Shown: in pieces, positions 35,001 through 40,190 of the stretch
Layout of the letters: each line of letters starts with the position of its first letter
How positions within the stretch are numbered: position 1 is the first letter of the stretch
Source: Calliopum simillimum
Taxonomy: Eukaryota > Arthropoda > Insecta > Diptera > Lauxaniidae
Reading direction: 5' to 3'
Assembly: GCA_951812925.1 (NCBI GenBank)
Contig: OX638368.1
Span: 123,341,309 to 123,405,308, forward strand
Length of the DNA stretch: 64,000 bases
Position numbers and translations under genes: made by a program
Notes under the pieces: model-generated
Told to the model about the DNA's origin: nothing
Database searches by the model: none
The model's input: only the letters and a program-made list of their open reading frames with translations

Positions 35001-37921
35001 CCTTTCGAAAAAAAACAAGCTATTTTTCAAACATGTGGCACCCTATCTTGGACTGCAAATTATGAATTTTAGATATATTAGAAGTATTTCTCAGCCTGCG
35101 TAACTGACTTTTTCGATCGCTTCCCCCAATATCTTCAAAAATAATTTTTCGAGGGTGATGCACTGAATTTAGCGAATCAGACACATCACCGGAATGCGGT
35201 TTTTCTTACGTCTAAACACCAATGTTAAAGATCCTGAAAGCCCCAAACAATCCGTTGAACCGCCTCTAAAGTTATAGCTCAATAACGGAAGCGGTTTTTT
35301 CAATTAACACTCAAAATTTGTGGATTTTGCTCGAATTTCACCAATGTTCAAGTGTGTACTGGGGGACGATTTTTTTACATATTAATTGGCCCTAGATCCA
35401 ATTATCACGCAAGGTTTGAGACTGCTTTGTGCCCCTGGGTTGTTGTGTCATTCAAAATACCATTTTTTAGACGCAATTACGCATGAAAAATCGCCATTTG
35501 ATTACCTTCTCAAGTGTGTTACCACCAAACCAGAGGTGGCACAACCTTCTACCCAGCCAGATCTTTTAGTCATAACATTAAGAAATAATATTTCATGGGG
35601 AATATTGCTTAAAAACAATCGCCTCCAGAGTAGCATGTAAGAAAACGAAAATTAACTGATTTCGGTTAGAAACCATTCACACATCTTGAGAGACACGTAT
35701 CTAACGTTCTATTGGAGGTGCATCAACGAGATGCCCCTTTTATTACTTCATTGCACTTATGTTAAAAATCCTGAAAACCTCAAAAAATCCGCCGAATCGC
35801 CTCAAAAATTATAGCTCAATAACGGAAGCAGTTTTTTCAATTCACACTCAAAATTTTGTGAATTTTGATAGATTTTCGGCAAAAAAATAAAGCTTCCAGG
35901 TGGCATGTTTTCTTATTTAGCATCATCCATTAAGTGTCCCAGATATGCAACGGGTGCTCACTCGGCAAACCGAGACCTGTTCACACCGAAAGAGAGATTT
36001 CCTCATTTATTTGGAGAAAGAAAATTCCCCTTTCAATAGGGTTTACTTTTTTCTTAGAATTGTTTGTTTTAAATTTTTTTACAATTTCCCCAAAAGTCTA
36101 CTGTGCAGCCCTGGTATTTTCCATTTGATTTTGACAGCGAAAGTAAACAAAAATACAAACATCTAAATTTCATTAAAAATAATCAAAATAAAGTTAAATA
36201 ACAATATTGGTGATGATCTACAAGTACCACCAAATAAATCTCCAAGCCCTCACACTTTTTAAAAAGCTGACGGAGTAAATTTAATTTAAAAAAGTGACAT
36301 TTAACTTGTTTCTCTTGAAAAGCTAGCTAGTGCTTCTAATTGAGATTGCGTAGAATTAATTATCTGCAACACAAAAAGATTAATTCGCATCTATTCCATC
36401 CATAAAATTGTTGTACAAAAGTTCTTAATTTGTCGTACATTATTTATTCACTCTTCAAATTCCCTGTAAAAATATTGGAGAGTCATTATCATTTCATATC
36501 TATACATTAATACGCAAGAAAAAAATCTTGTCCATCTTTGTTTACTATGTTAGAAATGGAGTACGACTTGAAATTATACACCATTTGAAAGGTATTTGAA
36601 TGTAGATTTGTATAAAGTTAAAATTCTGTTATTATCTTGACTTTAAGCCAGGTGAAATTAAATAGAAATTTTTCAATATTAACAACAACAAAATACACGG
36701 TCACACAGAGCTGAAAAAGGATAAAGCACAAAGAGAAAAGCAAAAAGCATACGACTTACTTCATGTGCACGAAATTTTCCGTTTTCTAAAGTGGGCGGCG
36801 CCACGCCCCTTAATGGAAAAAACGTTCTCATGGCTAAAGTACTTCAGCAATTTTTATGAAATTTGGTATGGAGATAGGGTTAATACTAAGGAACAAAAAT
36901 TTGACTTTTACATTTGTAAGTCGGCATTGCCACGCCCCTAAAGAGAAAACTCACAGACATGTTAACTAATGAGAATTTGCTTGCTTAAGTTTTTAGCTTA
37001 CAAATGCAGAATACAAAATATTCCTCCCCAATAATTGCCGATAAGCTCACTTTCTAGTGCATTTTTCTCTTCCACAGACATTTCTTTACCGATTGCATAT
37101 CAAGGAGACCGAGAAAGGAATTCTTGAGCATGTTTATTTATGATAAGGACCAGTGATCATCAAATGCAACTACATTTAAATTTTTTTCAAATTTAACACT
37201 CCTACAGAAAATATTTTTTCAACTACGCATTTACCACTCACCAGTTTGGCATTCCTCCAACATAAATCTCAGAGTTTGTGGCAAATTTTCCGAACTGAAA
37301 CTCTTTTCCTTTGGTTGTACGACTCTGGGAAACACCATCAACAATAAGCGAAGTTTGTTCATCATTACGCAGTACCTTAAAGAATAAAACCAAAATTTGA
37401 TAAAATAATTTTGTTACAAATTCAAACAATTAAATTCAAACCTGCACTTTATGCCAATGACCATCGTGTAAATCACGTCCAACGGTTATTATTTGTGCGC
37501 CACCACCAAGATTATAACGAAGACGTAGTGCACCTTCAACTAATTTCAATTCGAAGAAATCATATGTACCACCGTCGTCAGTGTAGAGCACCAGACCATT
37601 TGGTTGTTCGGTCTTAAACTCCAGTTCCAGTGAGCCATTTAGACCAGTATACCATTTTCGAAACTGGGCAAATGAATTTTGCGAGCCATCCAATTGAAAG
37701 GCCCTACACGATGTGGTCAAGAGGACCAGCAGCAGTATTACAATGTTAAGCAGCATAGATGTAGATTGTAGGAACCTCGACCATTTGCACGATGACAATG
37801 ACAATGACAATGTTAAAGGAGGATTATCCGTGTATGGTGGTGGTGGCCGTATAGAAGAGTCTCCTCTGTAACGTTTTTTGTTAGTGGAATAAGATTTTAA
37901 GGATTTTTTTAAAGCCACCAT
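1677..37921 (-). CDS. Nrx-1: Neurexin 1, 19 exons, C-terminus beyond left edge
   Basis: Presynaptic adhesion receptor that binds neuroligins and organises synapses. Joined coding exons: 37921-37442, 37375-37242, 34670-34526, 34449-34390, 34130-33992, 33926-33777, 33707-33547, 33472-33446, 33379-33221, 31865-31713, 31450-31334, 31263-30879, 30810-30440, 30374-30263, 20561-20414, 20342-19585, 6289-5939, 5873-5638, 2010-1677. All junctions are GT/AG and phases agree across every intron. The frame gives 1,473 residues: signal peptide (about 56-75), LNS1, EGF1 (about 280-318), LNS2, LNS3, EGF2 (about 712-745), LNS4, LNS5, EGF3 (about 1125-1166), LNS6 (to about 1360), then an acidic Ser/Thr/Gly-rich stalk. 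This is the alpha-neurexin order LNS-EGF-LNS three times. Transmembrane and PDZ-binding parts are not in the window. Recognised from close agreement with Drosophila Nrx-1 as remembered; no search was run. Confidence 0.97.
2741..3581. mobile_element. Inverted-repeat element rich in CTTGGT
   Basis: Ends AGTGATCAAAAT and ATTTTGCTCATCACT are inverted. The interior holds many degenerate CTTGGT hexamers, mainly sense on the left and complement on the right, so the element can fold on itself. An isolated right end recurs at 28345-28397. Confidence 0.65.
4244..4753. mobile_element. MITE with GCGTTCACGAT ends
   Basis: GCGTTCACGATTC at the left and GGATCGTGAACGC at the right; inner inverted similarity continues around GCATTT. 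No coding capacity; the 96-codon frame inside is AT-rich noise. Confidence 0.6.
5638..5873 (-). CDS. Nrx-1: Nrx-1 exon 18 (second half of LNS6)
   Basis: Encodes residues 1284-1362 (GHQSTVFNTMANIQVGGK to RNDLQRMQQ). Acceptor TTGCAG|GACATC, donor CAG|GTTAGG, phase 0. The upstream intron is only 65 bp. Confidence 0.96.
5939..6289 (-). CDS. Nrx-1: Nrx-1 exon 17 (first half of LNS6)
   Basis: Encodes residues 1167-1283 (ESISYEFGNNKG to LDDYNVQALNPQ), the neuroligin-binding LNS6. Acceptor ATTTAG|AATCAA, donor CAAG|GTATTT. It ends at the position of vertebrate splice site 4. Reading through the donor would reach a stop a few codons into the intron. Confidence 0.96.
6391..6840 (-). repeat. Dispersed repeat R3, copy 1
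   Basis: Starts AGGGTGTATACCATAAGGTT; contains TTCTAGAACTTTAAAGTTGA and a GGTCAGAAAAAATCC block. Related to 28476-28880, 50999-51110 and 53780-54345. Confidence 0.65.
7093..7700 (-). repeat. Dispersed repeat R1, copy 1
   Basis: Starts TTTTTATACCCTACACCC and contains a short (GGCT)n run (7191-7235), an antisense copy of the conserved TATATAGCCATGTCC phrase, and blocks with GGAGGTGCCACGCCC. Related copies lie at 14110-14918 and 39632-40190. No coding capacity recognised. Confidence 0.75.
8042..9513. mobile_element. Foldback element with CACAGTG ends
   Basis: Two long inverted arms (about 8042-8790 and 8900-9513) begin CACAGTGGTCCCAAAG and end CTTTGGGACCACTGTC. Direct neighbours are AGGCG and GGGCG, a near-matching 5-bp duplication. 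Each arm contains tandem units of about 128 bp carrying the phrase CTTAATAACTCG beside TTCGTCCGG. No transposase. The ends suggest mobilisation by a Transib-type transposase; this is inference. Confidence 0.75.
8281..8760. repeat. 128-bp tandem units in foldback arm
   Basis: At least three imperfect units at about 8333, 8461 and 8590 with a partial fourth at 8720, each with (C/A)GTCCGGKATAYTAAAAA, CTTAATAACTCG and a T-tract. Mirror copies lie in the right arm. Confidence 0.75.
9668..9840 (+). CDS. Orphan ShK-like cysteine peptide exon
   Basis: Terminal exon encoding 56 residues (first codon split) with a ShK-type cysteine pattern: DCIDNPYYAACDLIV, QYC, then YYAKFCFRSYTLAGQ. In the related fly and mosquito peptides I remember, the end reads CCRSC; here the last two cysteines are replaced by Phe and Tyr, so one or more disulfides cannot form. 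The acceptor ATCTTACAG|CTGCC is good, but no upstream exon with ATG and signal peptide could be found. The foldback element ending at 9513 sits directly upstream and may have separated or replaced it. AATAAA (9852-9857) is followed at once by a 21-A run. It may be a decaying gene; nothing indicates a toxin role. Confidence 0.45.
10546..10606 (+). CDS. Carboxypeptidase exon 1 (signal peptide)
   Basis: ATG with context TTAAATG, 20 codons of a hydrophobic leader, then donor AAAG|GTATGT (phase 1). The first codon of exon 2 completes an Ala, a plausible signal-cleavage position. Confidence 0.88.
10546..12592 (+). CDS. Serine carboxypeptidase, SCPEP1-like, 4 exons
   Basis: Secreted or lysosomal serine carboxypeptidase (peptidase family S10), closest in character to retinoid-inducible serine carboxypeptidase; it removes C-terminal residues from peptides. 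Joined exons 10546-10606, 11072-11640, 11866-12217, 12297-12592 give 425 residues, near the family's usual 430-450. Residues 1-20 are a signal peptide (MSRVLSFVLIIFKVILVTVK). The oxyanion motif WLQGGPGSSS is at about 63-72, the nucleophile Ser158 in FSESYGGK, Asp347 in YSGQFDLIC and His404 in RAGHMVPAD, so the triad is complete. It lies inside Nrx-1 intron 16 on the opposite strand. Two AATAAA signals follow the stop. Confidence 0.95.
10882..10952 (-). pseudogene. tRNA-Asp-like fragment
   Basis: The minus strand has an A-box-like TAGTGCAGAGG, an anticodon region CTATCACACGGGCAGACC and the B-box-like GGTTCAAATCC, in tRNA-Asp order. The expected GTC anticodon reads ATC and the stems are broken, so I do not call a functional tRNA. 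Confidence 0.45.
11072..11640 (+). CDS. Carboxypeptidase exon 2 (oxyanion motif, catalytic Ser)
   Basis: Residues 21-210. Acceptor ACATTTCAG|CCAAAC, donor AATACT|GTAAGA, phase 0. Contains the GPGSSS oxyanion motif, NPVGTGFSY and ESYGG around Ser158. Confidence 0.95.
11866..12217 (+). CDS. Carboxypeptidase exon 3
   Basis: Residues 211-327, the variable cap region of S10 peptidases (GIVDVSGYHNIMAAAYE, KVDIYN-like strand, SIPSNVLWD). Acceptor TTTCAAG|GGTATT, donor ATAG|GTAAGT. Confidence 0.93.
12297..12592 (+). CDS. Carboxypeptidase exon 4 (catalytic Asp and His, stop)
   Basis: Residues 328-425 with Asp347 and His404, ending KLTKYG and TAA. Acceptor GTTTTTAG|TTGAGG after a T-rich tract. Confidence 0.95.
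12678..12710 (+). terminator. Carboxypeptidase polyadenylation signals
   Basis: AATAAA at 12678-12683 and again at 12705-12710, 86 and 113 bases after the stop codon. Confidence 0.6.
13357..14034 (+). mobile_element. Mariner deletion derivative
   Basis: Ends CGAGGGTTGCCTTTTATATT and its complement, flanked by TA (13355-13356 and 14035-14036), the mariner target duplication. Encodes the N-terminal third of a mariner transposase; the DDD catalytic region is deleted. Confidence 0.85.
13531..13908 (+). pseudogene. Mariner transposase N-terminus, nonsense and deletion
   Basis: Begins MELTRERFRAIIFNNFRRGL. An in-frame TAA (13597-13599) follows where relatives have Gln. The frame then continues through the DNA-binding helix-turn-helix (YGDKAPSYSTVKNWFNEF, EGRPKSVVVPETIDAVR) to HSILHEHLAVKK, where an internal deletion joins it to unrelated sequence and a stop. 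About 125 of some 345 residues remain. Confidence 0.85.
14110..14918 (+). repeat. Dispersed repeat R1, copy 2
   Basis: Same family in the opposite orientation, ending CCCTGAGTGTAGGGTATAAA. Internal repeats contain GGTGCCACGCCCTTTTGT. The mariner derivative lies immediately left. Confidence 0.75.
14934..14953. repeat. Perfect 20-bp palindrome
   Basis: AGAGAAGATATATCTTCTCT just after the end of R1 copy 2. Confidence 0.8.
15165..16900. repeat. ~422-bp tandem repeat array
   Basis: At least four units aligned on CACGCCCMCTTTTYAGCC at 15280, 15702, 16126 and 16851 (the last displaced by the LINE insertion; corrected period 421-424 bp). Each unit has the stem-loop-like GGCGTGGCACCGCC motif and a TTTTGATGAAATTTGGTA phrase. 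Confidence 0.85.
16484..16773 (+). mobile_element. 5'-truncated LINE (RTE-like) with target duplication
   Basis: Encodes the last ~84 residues of a non-LTR reverse-transcriptase protein (RKWGWIGHTLRK, QALEWNPQGSRGRGRPKTNW) to a stop at 16739-16741, then a (TACA)n tail (16751-16773). It is flanked by perfect 14-bp duplications ATTTTGATGAAATT at 16470-16483 and 16774-16787. It interrupts a unit of the 422-bp tandem array. Confidence 0.85.
17414..18697. repeat. Six copies of GCCACGTTTGTGAC
   Basis: Identical 14-base motif, always in the same orientation, at 17414, 17434, 18113, 18138, 18292 and 18684. It contains the E-box-like CACGTT. The spacers are unrelated to one another. Confidence 0.85.
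17680..18016. mobile_element. Palindromic MITE-like repeat
   Basis: Arms of about 150 bases are inverted around a short loop (17834-17859): ATTAATTTTTGTCAATGGAT on the left and its complement on the right. A related single-arm copy is at 165-480. Confidence 0.75.
19585..20342 (-). CDS. Nrx-1: Nrx-1 exon 16 (LNS5 and EGF3)
   Basis: The longest exon, residues 914-1166. LNS5 runs from the TARFVNSPIG region through HSYVGLPMLKAYSS, the calcium-site strand HIHYTFDLGDGP and GFEGCLASLDLG. EGF3 follows (CEGPTKCSQNACANRGVC to TGPTCYDG). Acceptor TTTAG|ATATAT, donor GATG|GTAAGT. Confidence 0.97.
20414..20561 (-). CDS. Nrx-1: Nrx-1 exon 15 (end of LNS4)
   Basis: Encodes residues 865-913 (AETILGRHSTMEIRS, FHAEEEIQMTSTMPNF, VFNGER). 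Acceptor CAACAG|CTGAGA, donor GAAAG|GTAAAT, phase 2. Confidence 0.96.
20681..20872. repeat. Two (AGT)n microsatellites
   Basis: TAGTAGTAGTAGTAGTA at 20681-20697 and a longer run at 20853-20872, in intron 14 just upstream of exon 15's acceptor. Confidence 0.8.
21960..22892 (-). pseudogene. Decayed mariner copy
   Basis: Reads on the minus strand from MKVSLENFHSRFFYDF (22892) through TKTGHVTTVALEN, YTTICLPEVLDKFKKT, GHPPYSLDLG and HGQRFTSPEEAIEGF, the order of a mariner transposase, with many stops and frameshifts. A MITE abuts it at 22896. More degraded than the copy at 13357 and of a different lineage. Confidence 0.75.
22896..23100. mobile_element. Small MITE, ACACAGTAAAAAT family
   Basis: CTACACAGTAAAAATTTTAG followed by TTTTAAAACCAAAAGGTATT; also found at 57803-58029 and in part at 57490-57665. 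Confidence 0.65.
23858..24115. repeat. Dispersed repeat R4, copy 1
   Basis: About 260 bases shared with 36488-36765, including AAGCCAGGTAAAATTAAATG and CGGTCACACAGAGCTGAAAA. Confidence 0.7.
25520..25915. repeat. Degenerate GACCATA minisatellite
   Basis: Roughly twenty degenerate words of the form (A)GACCATA, GGACCATA, GAACCATA and TATTATGGAC over 400 bases with no fixed period. Confidence 0.7.
27731..28029 (-). pseudogene. Unrecognised coding-like relic
   Basis: The minus strand reads MPPHKYRSTSKPAVERAEWA from 28029, then in another frame DYPRVLIVSGYATGKAVLVQ, then KRGQKAIENTILTLLESVGI ending at a stop (27731-27733). Base composition is less AT-rich than its surroundings. It looks like a decayed coding sequence with at least two frameshifts. 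I do not recognise the family; a retrocopy or transposon gene are both possible. Confidence 0.4.
28345..28397. repeat. Solo end of the CTTGGT element
   Basis: CTTGGTCATGGTCTTGGTCT followed by TTAATTTGCTCATCACT matches the right end of 2741-3581. Confidence 0.6.
28476..28880 (+). repeat. Dispersed repeat R3, copy 2
   Basis: AGGTCCAGAACTTTGCGAAA, GAAAATCAGTTTTAACCATA and AGCTTCGTAACCTTATG, in the order seen at 53998-54330. Confidence 0.65.
30263..30374 (-). CDS. Nrx-1: Nrx-1 exon 14 (LNS4)
   Basis: Encodes residues 828-864 (NLLAGQSVLNDNNWHTIRF to VDGAPPVR). I found it by looking for the missing segment between exons 13 and 15; it has no long open frame of its own. Acceptor CATTTTAG|AATCTA, donor AGGG|GTATGT, phase 1. 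It carries a run of seven C in the coding strand (APP codons). The downstream intron is 9.7 kb. Confidence 0.94.
30440..30810 (-). CDS. Nrx-1: Nrx-1 exon 13 (EGF2 and start of LNS4)
   Basis: Encodes residues 704-827. EGF2 has its six Cys from CHVQSNVCTGNPCLNGG to LYTGPTCG; LNS4 then begins at LAFNGSQHMTIWLGNG. Acceptor TTGCAG|CTTCCG, donor AAAAG|GTTTGT. Confidence 0.96.
30879..31263 (-). CDS. Nrx-1: Nrx-1 exon 12 (rest of LNS3)
   Basis: Encodes residues 576-703, from FAIELLNGHIYVHLDLGSG to FVGCLRDLVL and AFARLQDS. Acceptor AAATCTAG|GCTGCT, donor TTCAG|GTAAGG, phase 1. Confidence 0.96.
31334..31450 (-). CDS. Nrx-1: Nrx-1 exon 11 (LNS3)
   Basis: Encodes residues 537-575 (VLPPWETGKQSSISFKF, KEPNGLI), the start of LNS3. 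Acceptor TCTAAAG|GTTTTA, donor AAT|GTAAGG, phase 0. Confidence 0.94.
31713..31865 (-). CDS. Nrx-1: Nrx-1 exon 10 (LNS2-LNS3 junction)
   Basis: Encodes residues 486-536 (VEFSADTLLLNLIDLAK to TFTTRESHL). Acceptor TTTCAAG|GTTGAA, donor TTG|GTAAGT, phase 0. The upstream intron (1,355 bp) contains a palindromic MITE at 32403-32744. Confidence 0.95.
32403..32744. mobile_element. Palindromic MITE in Nrx-1 intron 9
   Basis: 342 bp. Arms of about 135 bases (32403-32540, 32608-32744) are near-perfect inverted copies, beginning GCCGCAGATAGACGGCAGCT. TTAT flanks both ends (32399-32402, 32745-32748). Confidence 0.8.
33221..33379 (-). CDS. Nrx-1: Nrx-1 exon 9 (end of LNS2)
   Basis: Encodes residues 433-485 from LVTVVDDVYTDHSH through the VGCL signature that ends an LNS domain. 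Acceptor TTTTAG|TTGGTG, donor AAG|GTATTT, both phase 0. Confidence 0.95.
33446..33472 (-). CDS. Nrx-1: Nrx-1 exon 8, 27-bp microexon in LNS2
   Basis: Encodes exactly nine residues, ISSITSFCR (424-432). Acceptor CAACTAG|ATATCA and donor CGG|GTAAGA are good, and both phases are 0, so inclusion or skipping keeps the frame. It lies between RRIQE and LVTVVDD, the strand connection where vertebrate LNS2 carries splice site 2. It adds one unpaired Cys to LNS2 when included. Confidence 0.92.
33547..33707 (-). CDS. Nrx-1: Nrx-1 exon 7 (LNS2)
   Basis: Encodes residues 370-423 of LNS2, ending WHKVTVHRRIQE at a phase-0 donor GAG|GTAAAC. Confidence 0.95.
33777..33926 (-). CDS. Nrx-1: Nrx-1 exon 6 (start of LNS2)
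   Basis: Encodes residues 320-369 (ERAPSEATFRGTQFLS to RTRQPNGLLFYTG), the first strands of LNS2. Acceptor TTATAG|AGAGAG, donor ACAG|GTAAGC. Confidence 0.95.
33992..34130 (-). CDS. Nrx-1: Nrx-1 exon 5 (EGF1)
   Basis: Encodes residues 274-319. The six cysteines of an EGF repeat are visible from ACERTDPCQHGGIC to CECRNLEYDGQYCEK. Acceptor TTTTTAG|AATAAT, donor AAAG|GTAAAT. Confidence 0.95.
34390..34449 (-). CDS. Nrx-1: Nrx-1 exon 4 (60-bp linker exon)
   Basis: Encodes 20 residues (254-273, CGDEPCENGQLPREKLNLPR) between LNS1 and EGF1. Acceptor TTTCAG|TGTGGC, donor AGA|GTAAGT, phase 0 on both sides, so it could be skipped without a frameshift. It lies where vertebrate neurexins have splice site 1; whether it is alternatively used cannot be seen. 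Confidence 0.93.
34526..34670 (-). CDS. Nrx-1: Nrx-1 exon 3 (end of LNS1)
   Basis: Encodes Trp205 to Lys253, including the LNS1 C-terminal strands (LALLALPSVIFEPRFRG) and the following linker. Acceptor TTTACAG|GTACAG, donor AAG|GTTAAA, phase 0 at the end. It is separated from exon 2 by a 2.57-kb intron full of dispersed repeats. Confidence 0.95.
34671..37241. other. Nrx-1 intron 2
   Basis: 2.6-kb intron. Two related copies of a segment containing TATAGCTCAATAACGGAAGC sit at about 35210-35345 and 35750-35880, roughly 540 bp apart. A copy of the 23858-24115 repeat is at 36488-36765, followed by short GTGG/GCCACGCCCC repeat fragments (36786-36960). No exon seen. Confidence 0.65.
36488..36765. 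repeat. Dispersed repeat R4, copy 2
   Basis: Second copy of the 23858-24115 repeat, in the same orientation. Confidence 0.7.
37242..37375 (-). CDS. Nrx-1: Nrx-1 exon 2 (LNS1)
   Basis: Encodes residues 161-204 and two bases of Trp205, in the middle of LNS1 (VLRNDEQTSL, YVGGMPNW). Acceptor AAG|GTACTG, donor CTG|GTGAGT. The upstream intron is only 66 bp. Confidence 0.95.
37442..37921 (-). CDS. Nrx-1: Nrx-1 exon 1 (start, signal peptide, first half of LNS1)
   Basis: Encodes residues 1-160. The first ATG (37921) gives a basic, proline-containing leader before the hydrophobic segment MLLNIVILLLVLLTTSCRA. A second in-frame ATG at 37756 begins exactly at that segment and would give a conventional signal peptide, so either start is possible. 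The mature part starts near FQLDGSQNSF and enters LNS1. The donor is CAG|GTTTGA, phase 0. The same frame is closed by a TAG shortly upstream of the first ATG. Confidence 0.95.
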
Positions 37922-38040
37922 TTTCGCGTAGATGAAGAATGTGTGAAATGAGCGTGAAAGAGTTAACTATATATAGTAGACTTTACGGTGTTGTTGTCGC
38001 CGTTGTTGTTGTTGTGGTTACTTTCTTCTGATTCTTTTGG
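37922..38040 (-). promoter_or_regulatory. Nrx-1: Probable Nrx-1 5' leader with (GTT)n/(CAA)n
   Basis: Directly upstream of the Nrx-1 ATG the minus strand carries a CAACAACAACGGCGACAACA tract, a composition common in fly 5' leaders, and a TATATATAG about 50 bases before the ATG. Whether transcription starts here or at a distant non-coding exon cannot be decided from sequence. Confidence 0.35.
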
Positions 38041-38913
38041 AATTTTAAGTCTTTATTAATGATATTTTTATAATGCAATTGATATGTTTATATATTATTT
38101 GAAAACTATTCATTGCGCTGTTGGTATCACTAACTGACGGGCTGATTGATTCATTGATTGATTGAGTGATTGAAAGGATAAGCGGGGGAAGGGACTTAAG
38201 ATATGTGTGACGTATGTGTGTGTAAATACTAGATTCACTTCCTTTTCACACTTGAAGTGCGCACACACATGGAAAAAAGCACTGGAATCATGGTGACTTT
38301 TTTTCTCTTAGTACTGTTTTTGTTTTATTTTTTAACTTCCAGATATTTATATAGTATAACGGTAGTTGTTACATTTTATTCCTTTGACATTTCTATTTTA
38401 CGTTGTAGTTGTATATGTCAGTTGAAAGAGCTTTTTGGGCATCTGTATGTAATGGTATTTTTTGTTTTTATTTTTTTAAGTCCTTCAAGGAAAAGTTTAA
38501 TAGTTTTCGCCAAAATTTAAAAAAAATTGCCAATTTAGTTTTAAAAATTTTGTTTGAAATTGTATGCTTATTCGTATTTTAAAATTATTATATTTAATTC
38601 AGCAGTTGTATTAGCCTTAGTAATAATTTTTTATTTTAACCCTTTAATGCATGGGTTTGTCATTTTCATTGGTTTAAACTTGGACAGCACTGCGTGCGTT
38701 AAAGTCTAAGCAACCTTGAACATAAAAGGTAACAACTCTCTCTCCTGTTCGAAGTAAAAGTAAAAATTTGAGGTAATTTTCATATTACTTAACTAAGGTT
38801 TTTTAGCATTCAAGGCAAGATACAGGTTTCGAGAATATTAACTCAAAGAGGATTAATAACTAAAATTGTAACTATCTCTAAACCATTTGGCAATCCAAAT
38901 AATTGTGAATATA

Positions 38914-39204
38914 TGGGCTTCTTCCTAAACCTCAGTTGCTTTGTATTGAAACAGCATTTTTATATAAAAAAATGTAGCATAATTTAAGGAGTTTATTTTT
39001 TTACTGAATCATTTTTGCATTTTATAACGCCCAACTACAAAACGTTGAGAATGCATAGACAATTAGCGCATCATTAACAAAGTTGATGCTTTTTATAAAC
39101 TTTGCTGTTTATAAATAAATAGTAAAAAATAGTCCTAAAATTATGCAACATTTTTTGCATCAAAATGTTATTACAATACAAAGCAACTGACGTTTAGGAA
39201 GACC
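38914..39204. mobile_element. Palindromic MITE
   Basis: Left GGCTTCTTCCTAAACCTCAG, right complement ending GACGTTTAGGAAGACC. Arms of about 85 bases around a loop. Confidence 0.65.
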
Positions 39205-39631
39205 TCCTAAGGATACTTAAGTTTTCTGATAACAATGACTTAGATGACTCGAATTTCAAAAATACCACCCTTTATCGTAAACCCCGAAAGTATGCTATTT
39301 TATTCTAAAAATTTGAAACAAAACAAAATAAACTAAAGCGGTGTGAAGTGATAGAAAATTAATAATTTAATTTAACGATTTTCATTTACATCGACCTGCA
39401 GCTCAATATATTTTCTAATTCACAACAAAAGGTCATAAAATATCAACAAAATATCAAAAAAGTGATAGAGAATATTAAAATAAAGTAGCATACTTTCAGG
39501 ATCTATGCTAAATGAGCTAAATTTAAAAGTTATTACTGTTCTTAAAATCAACATTTTGTGCCAGCGAGTAAAGCAACTTTTTTTTGTTAAAATCAACATT
39601 TCAGTCAGAATCATTGTGCGAATGTAACGTA

Positions 39632-40190
39632 TTTTTATACCCGTCACCCAGGGTATATACACTTTATCCTTCCGTTCGTAACGCAGAGAAGGAGGATGGA
39701 GATATAGAAAAGTATATATATTCTTGATCAGCCTCACCTCCTGAGTCGATATAGCCATGTCAATATAGTCGTCAGGCTGGCTGGGTGGCTGCCTGGATGT
39801 GCGTGGAAATAAATTTTTTGGAAAAACTGAGCAAGATAATTCAATGAAATTTAGTACACAACCTTCGTCGTCAAAGTTAGTTCGAGGATTTGAAAATGAG
39901 CGAAATCGGTCAACGGACACGCCTAGCGCCCATCCAAAAATTTATTCAAAATGCAACTTTAGGAGTATTTTTCCCGACAATGCAACCAAAATCCACATAA
40001 ATTCTACGAATTGTAAGCGCAAGCTCTGAGAAAAAATTGAGCAAATTCGGACAAGAGGGCGTGGCATCTCCCATATAAGCAAAAGCTTCAAACCACAATA
40101 TTGAAAGCATTTTTTGTGATAATCCAACTAAATTTCACTTAGACACTAAGAACTATAAATGCAAGCTCTGAGCAAAAACTTTTGTTTTCA
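39632..40190 (-). repeat. Dispersed repeat R1, copy 3
   Basis: Same orientation as copy 1, starting TTTTTATACCCGTCACCC. The 166-codon open frame on its minus strand is fortuitous. Confidence 0.75.

Noticed and set aside
37922..38250. Definite Nrx-1 transcription start
   Set aside because: A TATATATA word is present, but TATA-like words are everywhere in this AT-rich DNA, and neurexin may have distant leader exons.
39420..39920. 166-codon minus-strand frame
   Set aside because: Runs through repeat R1 copy 3; the same repeat at 7.1 kb gives a different interrupted frame.
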